Positions 54,132 through 62,948 of a stretch of DNA of 64,000 nt are shown here, piece after piece. The stretch spans positions 682,001 through 746,000 of the forward strand of contig NZ_CP016033.1 of the NCBI RefSeq assembly GCF_001663175.1. The letters run 5' to 3'. The position numbers were made by a program, and so were the translations under genes. The notes below the pieces were generated by a model. The model was not told the origin of the DNA, made no database searches, and was given only the letters and a program-made list of their open reading frames with translations. The stretch's first letter is position 1. Each line of letters opens with the position of its first letter. The stretch comes from Erythrobacter neustonensis (GTDB taxonomy: Bacteria; Pseudomonadota; Alphaproteobacteria; Sphingomonadales; Sphingomonadaceae).

Positions 54132-55493
54132 TCACTCGGCCGGTTGCAGCGATCCATCGGGCAGGTTTCCGGCGTCGCCGCCATTCACCACACCGGCACG
54201 CGGCGCTTCCCGGGCCGGGTCCTGACCGACCACCGCTTCGGTGATCGAGAAGGGCAGCGGCTTGGGCACTTCGATCTGGCTGATGATCGGCAGGATCACC
54301 AGGAAGTGCAGGAAGTAATACGCGGTTGCGATCTGGCTGAGCACCACGAAGGGTTCCTCGGCCGGCGCGCCGCCGCAGTAGAACAGCACCGCCATGGTCG
54401 GGATCAGACCGAACCAGAAGAACTTGCGGAACAGCGGGCGGTAGTGACCCGAACGCACCGGGCTCTTGTCCAGCCAGGGCAGGATGAACCACAGCAGGAT
54501 CGAACCGAACATCGCGATCACACCCAGAAGCTTCGCCGGGATCAGGGTGATGCCGGTGAAGGGGATGGTGAGATCGCCGGTGAAGGCACGCAGGATCGCG
54601 TAGAACGGCCAGAAGTACCATTCGGGAACGATGTGCGCAGGCGTCGAGAGCGGGTTGGCCTCGATGTAGTTGTCGGGGTGACCCAGCGCGTTGGGCAGGA
54701 AGAAGACCATCGCGGTGAACAGGATCAGGAACACGCCGAGACCGAAGCCGTCCTTGGCGGTGTAATAGGGGTGGAACGGAACGGTGTCCGATTCCTGCTT
54801 CACTTCAACGCCGGTCGGGTTCGACGAGCCGGGAATGTGCAGCGCCCAGATGTGCAGGATCACGACGCCCGCGATCACGAAGGGCAACAGGAAGTGCAAG
54901 CTGAAGAAGCGGTTCAGCGCGGCGTTGTCGGGCGCGAAACCGCCCAGCAGCCACACCTGCAGCGGCTCACCCACCAAGGGGATCGCGCTGAACAGTCCGG
55001 TAATCACCTGCGCGCCCCAGAAGCTCATCTGGCCCCAGGGAAGCACGTAACCCATGAAGGCGGTCGCCATCATGAGCAGGAAGATCACCACACCCAGCAG
55101 CCAGATCATCTCGCGCGGGGCCTTGTACGACGAATAGAACAGGCCGCGGAAGATGTGCATGTAGATGACGATGAAGAAGAAGCTCGCGCCGTTGGCGTGG
55201 GCATAACGCAGCATCCAGCCGTAGTTCACATCGCGCATGATGTGTTCGACGGTGGCGAAGGCCACGAGGCCATTGGCCGCGTAGTGCATCGCCAGGACGA
55301 CCCCGGTGATGATCTGGATCATCAGGCAGACCCCGGCGAGCACGCCGAAGTTCCACATGTAGTTGAGGTTGCGCGGCACCGGATAACCGGCCCCGACAGC
55401 GTTGTAGACGAGACGCGGCAACGGCAGCTTTTCATCAAGCCACTTGGTCAATCCGGTCTTCGGTTCGTATTGCTTGGCCCAGGCGAAACTCAT
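54132..55493 (-). CDS. petB: Cytochrome b, bc1 complex
   Basis: A 453-residue, eight-helix subunit with both haem-ligand His pairs in helices II and IV. Other family blocks are [23 protein letters not shown] (Qo region), the conserved [14 protein letters not shown], and [20 protein letters not shown]-terminal cytosolic extension (after about 405) is rich in Pro/Gly/Ala. It oxidises quinol at Qo and reduces quinone at Qi. It lies 54 bp from petC and 65 bp from petA. Confidence 0.97.
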   Translation of the reverse strand: MSFAWAKQYEPKTGLTKWLDEKLPLPRLVYNAVGAGYPVPRNLNYMWNFGVLAGVCLMIQIITGVVLAMHYAANGLVAFATVEHIMRDVNYGWMLRYAHANGASFFFIVIYMHIFRGLFYSSYKAPREMIWLLGVVIFLLMMATAFMGYVLPWGQMSFWGAQVITGLFSAIPLVGEPLQVWLLGGFAPDNAALNRFFSLHFLLPFVIAGVVILHIWALHIPGSSNPTGVEVKQESDTVPFHPYYTAKDGFGLGVFLILFTAMVFFLPNALGHPDNYIEANPLSTPAHIVPEWYFWPFYAILRAFTGDLTIPFTGITLIPAKLLGVIAMFGSILLWFILPWLDKSPVRSGHYRPLFRKFFWFGLIPTMAVLFYCGGAPAEEPFVVLSQIATAYYFLHFLVILPIISQIEVPKPLPFSITEAVVGQDPAREAPRAGVVNGGDAGNLPDGSLQPAE

Positions 55494-55558
55494 GGCGTTC
55501 TCTCGGCTTGATCGAAGGGAAAAGTCAGGCGATTGTTTGGCGTGTCAGATACGCAGGA

Positions 55559-56122
55559 TCAACCGACCCGGATGACCGTATCGGACTTGAACTCGTATTC
55601 CGGCACCAGCAGGTTCTTGGGCGCAGGGCCTTTGCGGATGCGTCCGGCGACGTCGTAGTGCGAACCGTGGCAGGGGCAGAAATAGCCGCCGAATTCGCCC
55701 TTGTTCTCGCCTTCGGCCGCGCCCAGCGGCACGCAGCCGAGGTGGGTGCAGACGCCCATCGTCACGAGCACGTCCTCGTGCCCTTCCTTGGTGCGTTCGG
55801 CCAGTGCGGCGGGGTCGCGCATGTCGACCGCATCATCCTTCTTGGCGGCGGCGATTTCTTCCGGGGTGAGCCGCTTCACGAACAGCGGCTGCTTGCGGAA
55901 GGTTGCCTTGATGCTCTGCCCGGGCTGGATCGCACCGACATCGATCTCGGTGGTGCTCGCGGCAAGCACGTCCTGCGACGGCGCCATCTGCGAAATCAGC
56001 GGGAACAGTACCGATGCCGCGCCGACACCGGCGGTGCCCAGGGCGGCGACGTGAATCCAGTCGCGGCGACGCACGCCGTCTGCGGTGGTGAGTTCGGTAG
56101 TAGCGGCCGTTTCAGGTGCCAT
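55559..56122 (-). CDS. petA: Rieske iron-sulfur subunit, bc1 complex
   Basis: A 187-residue protein. An N-terminal twin-arginine-type signal anchor (RRRDWIHVAALGTAGVGAA) fits Tat export of the folded [2Fe-2S] domain. The cluster ligands are in CTHLGC and CPCHGSH. First gene of the petABC operon; its promoter should lie in the 229-bp gap upstream. Confidence 0.97.
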   Translation of the reverse strand: MAPETAATTELTTADGVRRRDWIHVAALGTAGVGAASVLFPLISQMAPSQDVLAASTTEIDVGAIQPGQSIKATFRKQPLFVKRLTPEEIAAAKKDDAVDMRDPAALAERTKEGHEDVLVTMGVCTHLGCVPLGAAEGENKGEFGGYFCPCHGSHYDVAGRIRKGPAPKNLLVPEYEFKSDTVIRVG

Positions 56123-56351
56123 TTCGTCTTACCCTGCTCGTTTTGCCGCGCCGGAAAGCCCTGCGCGGCGTGATGTTCCGATACGGAGCCCGTCAAGCCC
56201 CTGGCCGATCCGTCGATTGGTCCCCGTTCCGGGCCCGCAGGTGCCATCGCGGCGACCTCGACCCAAAACTACGGGCGGGCAATTAACGGCAATCCTTCGA
56301 GAATCCAACCGTGTTTTAGTCAAGCTGCGTTCACAGCCGTGCAAGCGCGCT

Positions 56352-57101
56352 CTATGGTAGCGCGATCATACTGATCTGCCGACCATAATTTGCCTCGCCC
56401 GCCTGTGTGGCGCGTCTGTGCGAATGGTAACGCGCAACCTCGGCGAATGTATCCCGCGCCGTATCCGCAGTTTTGCTAAGGCCTGCCGCAGTCAGCCGCG
56501 CCGTGATGAAACCCGGCAGGTCGAAATGCCACCGCGCGGTGCCTTCACGCATCGGTGCGGGCGCGAAAAAGCGTTCGGCATCAACGTGAAAACGCGCGCG
56601 AAAGGGCGCGTCGACCTCGTAACTGGGCTGCGCGATCGTGGGCCCCAGAACCGCGGCGATATTGCCGCGCGTCGCGCCCAGCGCCTCCATTGCGGCGATG
56701 GTGTTTTCAAGCACGCCGTCCACCGCCCCGCGCCAGCCCGCATGCGCCGCGCCGATTACGCCCGCCGCGCGGTCGGCAAACAGGATGGGCCCGCAATCGG
56801 CGGTAACGATGCCCAGCACGATGCCAGGCGTGGCGGTAACCACCGCATCGGCCACCGGGCGCCCTTCGGCAGCATCGTCCCAGCCTTGCAAGACCGTCAC
56901 CACATCGGGCGAATGCACCTGATGCGGTGCGGCGAGGCTACCGCCCGGACACAGCGATGCCGCCGCCGCCGCGCGCAAGGCGCGCACATCGGCCCCGTCG
57001 CCCGGCCCGCCGAAACCGAACTGGTGCTTGGCCCCATTGCTGCCGAAAAAGGCGTGCGGCACGCCTTCGAGCAGCGGCGAAGTGTCGGTCTGGAAGTCCA
57101 C
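56352..57101 (-). CDS. YfiH/LACC1-family multicopper-type purine nucleoside enzyme
   Basis: A 249-residue protein of the YfiH (polyphenol oxidase/purine nucleoside phosphorylase) family. Metal-binding signatures are APHQVHSPDVV, VTADCGPILFAD and GAAHAGWRGAVDGVL. Members have been shown to act on purine nucleosides. Start GTG 57101, 7 bp after the pepN stop, with the G-rich CCGGGGG upstream. The frame upstream overlaps pepN out of frame and is not homologous. Confidence 0.9.
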   Translation of the reverse strand: MDFQTDTSPLLEGVPHAFFGSNGAKHQFGFGGPGDGADVRALRAAAAASLCPGGSLAAPHQVHSPDVVTVLQGWDDAAEGRPVADAVVTATPGIVLGIVTADCGPILFADRAAGVIGAAHAGWRGAVDGVLENTIAAMEALGATRGNIAAVLGPTIAQPSYEVDAPFRARFHVDAERFFAPAPMREGTARWHFDLPGFITARLTAAGLSKTADTARDTFAEVARYHSHRRATQAGEANYGRQISMIALP

Positions 57102-57108
57102 CCCCCGG

Positions 57109-59769
57109 TCAGCCTTCGAGCGAGCGGCTGACCTGCTCGAAGGTGTCGCGCGACAGGTTACCGCTGGCCAGAATCCGTTCAAGCTCGGCCTTCATCAGCG
57201 CCGCACGCCCCGGCTCGATCCGCCGCCAGCGGCCCAGCGCCGGCACGAATCGCGCCGCGGTCTGCGGATTGATAGGGTCCAGTGCGAGGATCACGTCGGC
57301 GACCATCCGGTATCCCTCGCCATCGGCCTTGTGGAAGCCCTTGGGATTGCCCGCAAACGCCATGTGGAGCGAGCGCACGCGGTTGGGATTGCGGATCGTG
57401 AAATCGGGATGTTCGGCAAGCTTGCGAACATGCGCGATCACATCGGGGTGGAACGACAGCGCCTGCAGCGTGAACCACTTGTCGATCACCAGCGCGTTGT
57501 CCTTGTACCGCTCGTAGAAGGCGGCAAGCCGCGCTTCGCGTTCGGGCACATCGAGGCTGCACAAGACCATCAGCGCGCCTTGCCGACCGGTCATGTTGTC
57601 GGCCGCATCATACTGCGCCGCGGCCAGCGATGCTGCGGTGGCAGGATCGGCAGCCGCGATCAGGCCGAGGACAAGCGTCTTGACCTTGCGCGCGCCGCGG
57701 CCGGCAGGATCATCGAGCGGGATCGCGCTGGTGCGTGCGTGCGCGGCCTGCAATTCGCCCGCAAGGGCCGTTGCGATCGCGGCCTTCAGCCCCTCGCGCG
57801 CGGTGTGGATCGCGCCGGGATCGGCAAGCTGCGTTCCCGTTGCCATCGCTTCGAACAGATAGGTTTCGGATGGCAGCACCAGCAGTTCGCCGCGCATCGC
57901 ATCGTCGAGCGCCGCGTCGGCAAGGCTCGCGCGGAAGGCCGCGATGATCGCCGCCTCACCGTCGGCCTGTTCCTCTGCCGAAAGCGTGCCGCGCGCCGCG
58001 CCGACCAGATGGGCGACGCCAAGCTCCTGCAAGGCTTCCGACCGCGCGAAGGGATCGTCATCGTGCGCGGCGAGGAACACCAGATCCTCGCGCGAGAGGC
58101 TGCGTTCGATCACCACGGGAGCGGTAAAGCCGCGGTTGATCGAGACCACCGGATCGGGCCCGGCAAGCGGCAGATCGAACGTCTGCTCCGCGCTGTCGAG
58201 CACGATCAGCTGCTCGGCACCCAGCGCGCCGCTCCGCGAATGGACCGCGACCTTGAGCGGGATCGGCATGGGCTGCTTGTCGGGCTGGCCGGGGGTGGCG
58301 GGCACCGTCTGCTTGAGCGTCAGCTTGAGCGTGTCGCCCTCGACCATCTGCGAGACCGCGATGCGCGGCGTGCCGGCCTGCGAATACCACAGCCGGAACT
58401 GGCCAAGATCGACCCCGGCCCCGTCCTCGATCGCGCGGACGAAATCCTCGCAGGTCGCCGCCTCGCCGTCGTGGCGGTCGAAATAGAGATCGGTCCCGGC
58501 GCGGAACCGCGTCTCGCCCACCATCGAGCGCATCATGCGGATGACTTCCGCGCCCTTGTTGTAGACGGTCGCGGTGTAGAAGTTGCTGATCTCGCGGTAG
58601 CTGTCGGGCCGGATCGGGTGCGCGAGCGGCCCGGCATCCTCGGGGAACTGCGCTGCGCGCAGGATGCGCACATCCTCGATCCGCTTGACCGCCTCGCCGC
58701 GCATGTCCTGGCTGAACATCTGGTCGCGCAGCACGGTGAAGCCCTCCTTCAAGGAAAGCTGGAACCAGTCGCGGCAGGTGATGCGGTTGCCCGACCAGTT
58801 GTGGAAGTATTCGTGCGCGATCACGCCTTCGACCGCGTCGAAATCGGCGTCGGTCGCGGTGTCGGGGTCGGCCAGCACGTATTTGGTGTTGAAGACGTTG
58901 AGCCCCTTGTTCTCCATTGCCCCCATGTTGAAATCGGAGACGGCGACGATGTTGTAGAGATCGAGGTCGTATTCGCGCCCGAACACTTCCTCGTCCCACT
59001 TCATCGAGCGGTGGAGCGATTCGAGCGCGTGATCGGTGCGCGCCAGATCTTCGGCCCGCACCCAGACGTTGCATTCGACCTTGCGGCCCGAAACCGTGGT
59101 GAAAGGCTTCGAATTCGCCACCAGATCGCCCGCGACCAGCGCGAACAGGTAGGACGGCTTGGGCCAGGGGTCGTGCCATTCGGCCCAGTGGGTGCCATCG
59201 CCGTTGTCGCCTTCGGCCACGCGGTTGCCGTTGCACAGCAGGATCGGGAAGGCCGCCTTGTCGCCCTCCATCCGCACCGCATAGGTCGACAAGACATCGG
59301 GCCGGTCGGGGAAGAAGGTGATGCGGCGGAAGCCCTCGCTCTCGCACTGGGTGCACAGCATTCCGTTCGAGGCATACAGCCCCATCAGCTGCGTGTTGGC
59401 CGAAGGGTCGATGATCGTGACGATCTCGACGCTGTGGCGCTCGCCCGGCAGGGTCACGATCAGATCGGGCCCGTCCATCCGCCATGTCGCTGGCGCGCCG
59501 TCGACCGTCACGCTCTCCGCGGTCAGGCTGTCGCCATTGAGCCGCAGTTCGGGCGAGGGATCGGCTGCCGGGTTGCGTTCGACGTCCAGCGTCGCGGTGA
59601 CGCGGGTGGCATCGGGGGCAAGCCGGAAATCGAGCCGCGTGGTCGGCACCGCCCAGGCAAAGGGCGCATAATCCTCGCGCCGGATCACCGGCGGATCGTG
59701 CGGCGTGGGGGCGGCATCCGCGATTTCGGGGTTGCCTTCGGGCGTGGTGGGGGTGGTTGCGATATCCAT
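57109..59769 (-). CDS. pepN: Aminopeptidase N (M1 family)
   Basis: An 886-residue zinc metallopeptidase of the bacterial PepN type. The exopeptidase motif GAMENKG and the zinc site HEYFHNW, with the second Glu in the helix after TCRDWFQLSLKEGFTV, are intact. A beta-sandwich N-domain and a long helical C-terminal domain complete the usual four-domain layout. It is cytosolic and trims N-terminal residues from peptides. ATG 59769 starts a Pro/Thr-rich tail before the conserved RREDYAPFAW; TTG 59805 is a weaker alternative. It is cotranscribed with the YfiH gene (7-bp gap). Confidence 0.96.
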   Translation of the reverse strand: MDIATTPTTPEGNPEIADAAPTPHDPPVIRREDYAPFAWAVPTTRLDFRLAPDATRVTATLDVERNPAADPSPELRLNGDSLTAESVTVDGAPATWRMDGPDLIVTLPGERHSVEIVTIIDPSANTQLMGLYASNGMLCTQCESEGFRRITFFPDRPDVLSTYAVRMEGDKAAFPILLCNGNRVAEGDNGDGTHWAEWHDPWPKPSYLFALVAGDLVANSKPFTTVSGRKVECNVWVRAEDLARTDHALESLHRSMKWDEEVFGREYDLDLYNIVAVSDFNMGAMENKGLNVFNTKYVLADPDTATDADFDAVEGVIAHEYFHNWSGNRITCRDWFQLSLKEGFTVLRDQMFSQDMRGEAVKRIEDVRILRAAQFPEDAGPLAHPIRPDSYREISNFYTATVYNKGAEVIRMMRSMVGETRFRAGTDLYFDRHDGEAATCEDFVRAIEDGAGVDLGQFRLWYSQAGTPRIAVSQMVEGDTLKLTLKQTVPATPGQPDKQPMPIPLKVAVHSRSGALGAEQLIVLDSAEQTFDLPLAGPDPVVSINRGFTAPVVIERSLSREDLVFLAAHDDDPFARSEALQELGVAHLVGAARGTLSAEEQADGEAAIIAAFRASLADAALDDAMRGELLVLPSETYLFEAMATGTQLADPGAIHTAREGLKAAIATALAGELQAAHARTSAIPLDDPAGRGARKVKTLVLGLIAAADPATAASLAAAQYDAADNMTGRQGALMVLCSLDVPEREARLAAFYERYKDNALVIDKWFTLQALSFHPDVIAHVRKLAEHPDFTIRNPNRVRSLHMAFAGNPKGFHKADGEGYRMVADVILALDPINPQTAARFVPALGRWRRIEPGRAALMKAELERILASGNLSRDTFEQVSRSLEG

Positions 59770-59821
59770 GCCTGCTGATTTAGGTTGTTTCGTGCAGGCG
59801 TCCAATGCTTAGGTTTGCGTG

Positions 59822-60613
59822 ATGGCCCATTTGCTGATCTTCGGGCTCGGCTACACCGCCGGGCGGATCGCCACCGCGATGCAGGGGCGCGGCTGGCAGG
59901 TGCGCGCGACGGGCAGCGCAGGCGACATCGCCTTTGCCGATTCCGACGCGGTGCTCGCCGCGCTGGACGATGCCAGCCACGTGCTCTCCTCTGTCCCGCC
60001 GGGCCGCGATGGCGATGATCCGGTGCTGAGCGAATATGCCGAGGCGCTGAAGGGCCGCGCATTGTTCTACCTTTCCTCCACCGGCGTTTACGGCGACCGC
60101 GGCGGGGCATGGGTCGACGAGGCGACCCCCACCATCGCGCAGGCCGGCGAAGGCCGCCGCAATGCGCGCGCCGAAGCCGATGCCGCATGGCTGGCGATAG
60201 GCGCGCGCGCGTTCCGGCTGCCGGGGATCTACGGGCCAGGCCGCTCCGCGCTTGACCGCGCGCGCGAGGGCAAGGCGCGGCGGATGGATATTCCGGGGCA
60301 GGTCTTCAGCCGCATCCATGTCGCCGACATCGTCAGCGGGGTGGTCGCCGCACTGGAGCAGGACGCGCCGCCGGGCGCCTACAATCTCGGCGATGATCTT
60401 CCCACCAGCGGCAATGACGTGACCGAGCACGCCTGCCGCTTGCTCGGGCTGCCGTTGCCGCCGCTGGAAACGCTGGAGAGCGCCAACCTGTCCGACATGG
60501 CGCGCGGGTTCTACATGGAGAACCGCCGCGTCGCCAACGGCAAGGCCAGACGCGTGCTGGGCTGGCAGCCCAAATATCCGACCTATGTCGAAGGGCTCGC
60601 CGCGCTCGTCTGA
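59822..60613 (+). CDS. YeeZ-like NAD-dependent epimerase/SDR protein
   Basis: A 263-residue extended SDR-type Rossmann protein. The nucleotide-binding loop is modified to FGLGYTAGRIA (residues 7-17), as in YeeZ proteins. The catalytic region shows YLSSTGVYGD, and RLPGIYGPGRSALD and FSRIHVADI follow. Substrate unknown. It is divergent from pepN with 52 bp between starts, and its stop abuts the stop of the DMT exporter gene without a gap. Confidence 0.88.
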   Translation: MAHLLIFGLGYTAGRIATAMQGRGWQVRATGSAGDIAFADSDAVLAALDDASHVLSSVPPGRDGDDPVLSEYAEALKGRALFYLSSTGVYGDRGGAWVDEATPTIAQAGEGRRNARAEADAAWLAIGARAFRLPGIYGPGRSALDRAREGKARRMDIPGQVFSRIHVADIVSGVVAALEQDAPPGAYNLGDDLPTSGNDVTEHACRLLGLPLPPLETLESANLSDMARGFYMENRRVANGKARRVLGWQPKYPTYVEGLAALV

Positions 60614-61561
60614 TCAGCGCCGCAGCGCCCCCGATTGCTGGACCTGCACGGCCTTCACCCTTCGCGCGCGCAAGGCCAGCCCCATGCCGGTAAGCGCGAG
60701 CGCCATCCCGGCCCCCGAAAGCGCATCCCACGCAAACCCTTCGAACAGCGTCGACAGCAGCATCGCCACGCACACCGTGACGATCCCGTTATAGGCGGTC
60801 TTGCCCGCGCCGATCTCGCGCACCAGATTGTAGTGCAGCGGGAACGTCACCACCGACCCGATGATCGCGAGATAGGCCGTTCCTGCCCAGAACTGCCACG
60901 TCACCGGCACCTGCGGCGGGCCTTGCGTAACCAGCGCAAAGCCGAAGTCGAACACCGTTCCATAGAGCATCGCCCATGACAGCAGGCTCACCATCGGCAC
61001 GCCGCGGCCCGTAGGGTTGGCCTGCACGACGTTGGCGATCGAGGCCGACAGCATCCCCCCCACCGCGAGCACAATGCCCAAAGCCACGCTGCCGCCGAGC
61101 GGGGCGGCGTTCCATTCATGCGCGAGCAGCAGCGCGACGCCCGCAATCGCCACCATGCTGCCGGCGATAAATCCGCCCTGCACCCGCTCGCCGATGAAGA
61201 CGCGGGCAAACAGCGCATTGGGCACCATCAGCAGCGCGAACATCACCGCGACGATGCCTGAGGTGATGTGCTGTTCGGCATGATAGACGAACAGGAAATT
61301 GCCCGAAAACTGCGCGATCCCCACGCCCAGCGCGAGCAGGTGTTCGGCGCGGTTCAATCGCAGGCGGTTGCCCATCAGCATCGCCACCACGAACAGCGCC
61401 GGGGTTGCCAGCATGAAGCGGAAGAACACCCCCCACGCGGCGGGCACATCGGCGATCTGTCCGGCGATCACGAACCAGGTCGAGCCCCAGATCGTGCCGG
61501 TCACCAGAAACGGGAACAGCACCCGCGGGCTGAGCATCGATGGTGCGGATGCGTCGCTCAC
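60614..61561 (-). CDS. DMT-superfamily (EamA) exporter
   Basis: A 315-residue inner-membrane protein with ten predicted helices in two EamA repeats. The first begins with FPFLVTGTIWGSTWFVIAGQ, the second with LLSWAMLYGTVFDFGFALV, which carries the usual GTAYLAIIGSVVTFPLHYNLV block. Likely exports amino acids or metabolites. The start is GTG 61561, overlapping the threonine aldolase stop by 4 bp (GTGA); ATG 61537 is possible. Coupling to the aldolase gene suggests an amino-acid substrate, by inference. Confidence 0.9.
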   Translation of the reverse strand: MSDASAPSMLSPRVLFPFLVTGTIWGSTWFVIAGQIADVPAAWGVFFRFMLATPALFVVAMLMGNRLRLNRAEHLLALGVGIAQFSGNFLFVYHAEQHITSGIVAVMFALLMVPNALFARVFIGERVQGGFIAGSMVAIAGVALLLAHEWNAAPLGGSVALGIVLAVGGMLSASIANVVQANPTGRGVPMVSLLSWAMLYGTVFDFGFALVTQGPPQVPVTWQFWAGTAYLAIIGSVVTFPLHYNLVREIGAGKTAYNGIVTVCVAMLLSTLFEGFAWDALSGAGMALALTGMGLALRARRVKAVQVQQSGALRR

Positions 61562-62577
61562 AATGCGGCGATCGCCTTGCCCAGCGCCTGCGCATCCTCG
61601 GGCCGCGTGTTCCAAGCGGTGACGAAGCGCGCCGAATCCGCGCCCCAATCGTAAAAGGCGAAATCCTGCGCGCGCAGCGCCGCGCGCTCGGCTTCGGTCA
61701 GGCGCACGAACAGCTCGTTCGCCTCGACCGGGTGCAGCAGACGGTCGGCGCAGCCCGCGGCAACTTCCTGCGCGGCGGCATTGGCGTGCGCGGCGTTAGC
61801 GAGCCACAGGTCATTCTCGAGCATCGCGAGGATCTGCGCGGCGAGATAGCGGCCCTTGCATTGCAGGTGGCCGGCGCGCTTGCGGCGATAGCGCACGTCC
61901 ATCGCGCGCTCGGGATCGAACAGCACCACCGCCTCGGCCCCCATGCCGCCGTTCTTGATGAAGCCGAAGGCGAGGCTGTCGACCGGCCCGCTCGCAGCGC
62001 GCGCCGCCGTTTGCGCCGAACCGCCGAGGAAGGCGGCGGCATTGGCAAAGCGTGCGCCGTCCATGTGCAGGCCAAGCCGGCGATCCTTGGCAAAGGCGGC
62101 AAGCGCCGCCAGTTCGCCCGGCGTATAGGCGCGGCCATATTCGCTTGCCTGCGTGATCGCGATCGCGTGCGGCTGCACCTGATGCACGTCGTTGCGGATC
62201 GGATCGACGAAGGCCGCGATGGCTTCGGGCGTCAGCTTTGCGCCCTCGCCTTGCGCCAGCATCAACTTGGCACCGTGGAGGAAGAAGCCCGGCGCGCCGC
62301 CCTCGTCGACCTCGATATGCGCTTCGGCGTGGCACACCACCCCGCCATGTGGCTGCACCAGCGTGCCCAGCGCCAGGCAATTGGCCGCCGTGCCCGTCGC
62401 CACCCACAGCGCGGCGCATTCGCGCCCGAACAATGCGGTGAACCGCGCGTCGAGCTCGGCGGAAAGCCGGTCCCCGTCGTATGGGTTGTCCGGTTGGTCG
62501 GCCTTGCGCATCGCGTCCCACACGCGGGGGTGGACGGCGGCGGCGTTGTCGGACAGGAAGGGTTTGGCGAGGGTCAT
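61558..62577 (-). CDS. ltaE: Low-specificity L-threonine aldolase (PLP)
   Basis: A 339-residue fold-type I PLP enzyme of the beta-eliminating lyase/threonine aldolase family. It cleaves L-threonine or related beta-hydroxy amino acids to glycine and an aldehyde. FLSDNAAAVHP at the N-terminus, HIEVDEGGAPGFF, GLHMDGARFANAAAFL and the probable Schiff-base Lys in FGFIKNGGMGAEAVVLF are visible. The catalytic segment follows the short bacterial variant (IKNGG) instead of SKGLGAPVGS. It is the first gene of the unit with the DMT exporter. Confidence 0.9.
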   Translation of the reverse strand: MTLAKPFLSDNAAAVHPRVWDAMRKADQPDNPYDGDRLSAELDARFTALFGRECAALWVATGTAANCLALGTLVQPHGGVVCHAEAHIEVDEGGAPGFFLHGAKLMLAQGEGAKLTPEAIAAFVDPIRNDVHQVQPHAIAITQASEYGRAYTPGELAALAAFAKDRRLGLHMDGARFANAAAFLGGSAQTAARAASGPVDSLAFGFIKNGGMGAEAVVLFDPERAMDVRYRRKRAGHLQCKGRYLAAQILAMLENDLWLANAAHANAAAQEVAAGCADRLLHPVEANELFVRLTEAERAALRAQDFAFYDWGADSARFVTAWNTRPEDAQALGKAIAAL

Positions 62578-62630
62578 AGGCTTTCGCCTCTAGCCGCACT
62601 TTCCGGCGTGACAAGCGGGAGCATAGCATC

Positions 62631-62948
62631 ATGACCGACCAAATCGCCCAGCCCACCATCACCCACCACGTTCAGGGCGCGGGCGGCCGCTATGTCGCGG
62701 CGGTCGAGGGATCGACCGAACAGGGCTATCTCGAATGGGAACCGGGCGAGGAAAAGGACGGCAACGAAGTGCGGATCGCCGCGCACACCATCGTCCCGCG
62801 CGAAATCGGCGGGCGCGGCGTGGCGGCGGCGCTGGTCGACCGGCTGGTCGAGGATGCCGGGCGGCAGGGCTTCCTGATCCGCCCCGATTGCTCCTATGTC
62901 GCCAGGAAGTTCGAAGAGAACCCCGGCTGGGCCGAATTCAGGGTCTGA
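62631..62948 (+). CDS. Small GNAT-like N-acetyltransferase
   Basis: A 105-residue protein of the compact GCN5-related (YjdJ/NATD1-like) family. The acetyl-CoA loop is EIGGRGVAAALVDRLVEDA. The conserved core HTIVPREIGGRG and the final FLIRPDCSYVARKFEENPGW are typical. Substrate unknown. It is divergent from ltaE and overlaps the convergent PH-domain gene by 55 bp. Confidence 0.9.
   Translation: MTDQIAQPTITHHVQGAGGRYVAAVEGSTEQGYLEWEPGEEKDGNEVRIAAHTIVPREIGGRGVAAALVDRLVEDAGRQGFLIRPDCSYVARKFEENPGWAEFRV

Noticed and set aside
53475..55511. 678-codon plus-strand frame
   Set aside because: Antisense of cytochrome c1 and cytochrome b, both of which show all expected motifs.
57028..59778. 916-codon plus-strand frame
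   Set aside because: Antisense shadow of pepN, which has intact zinc and substrate motifs.
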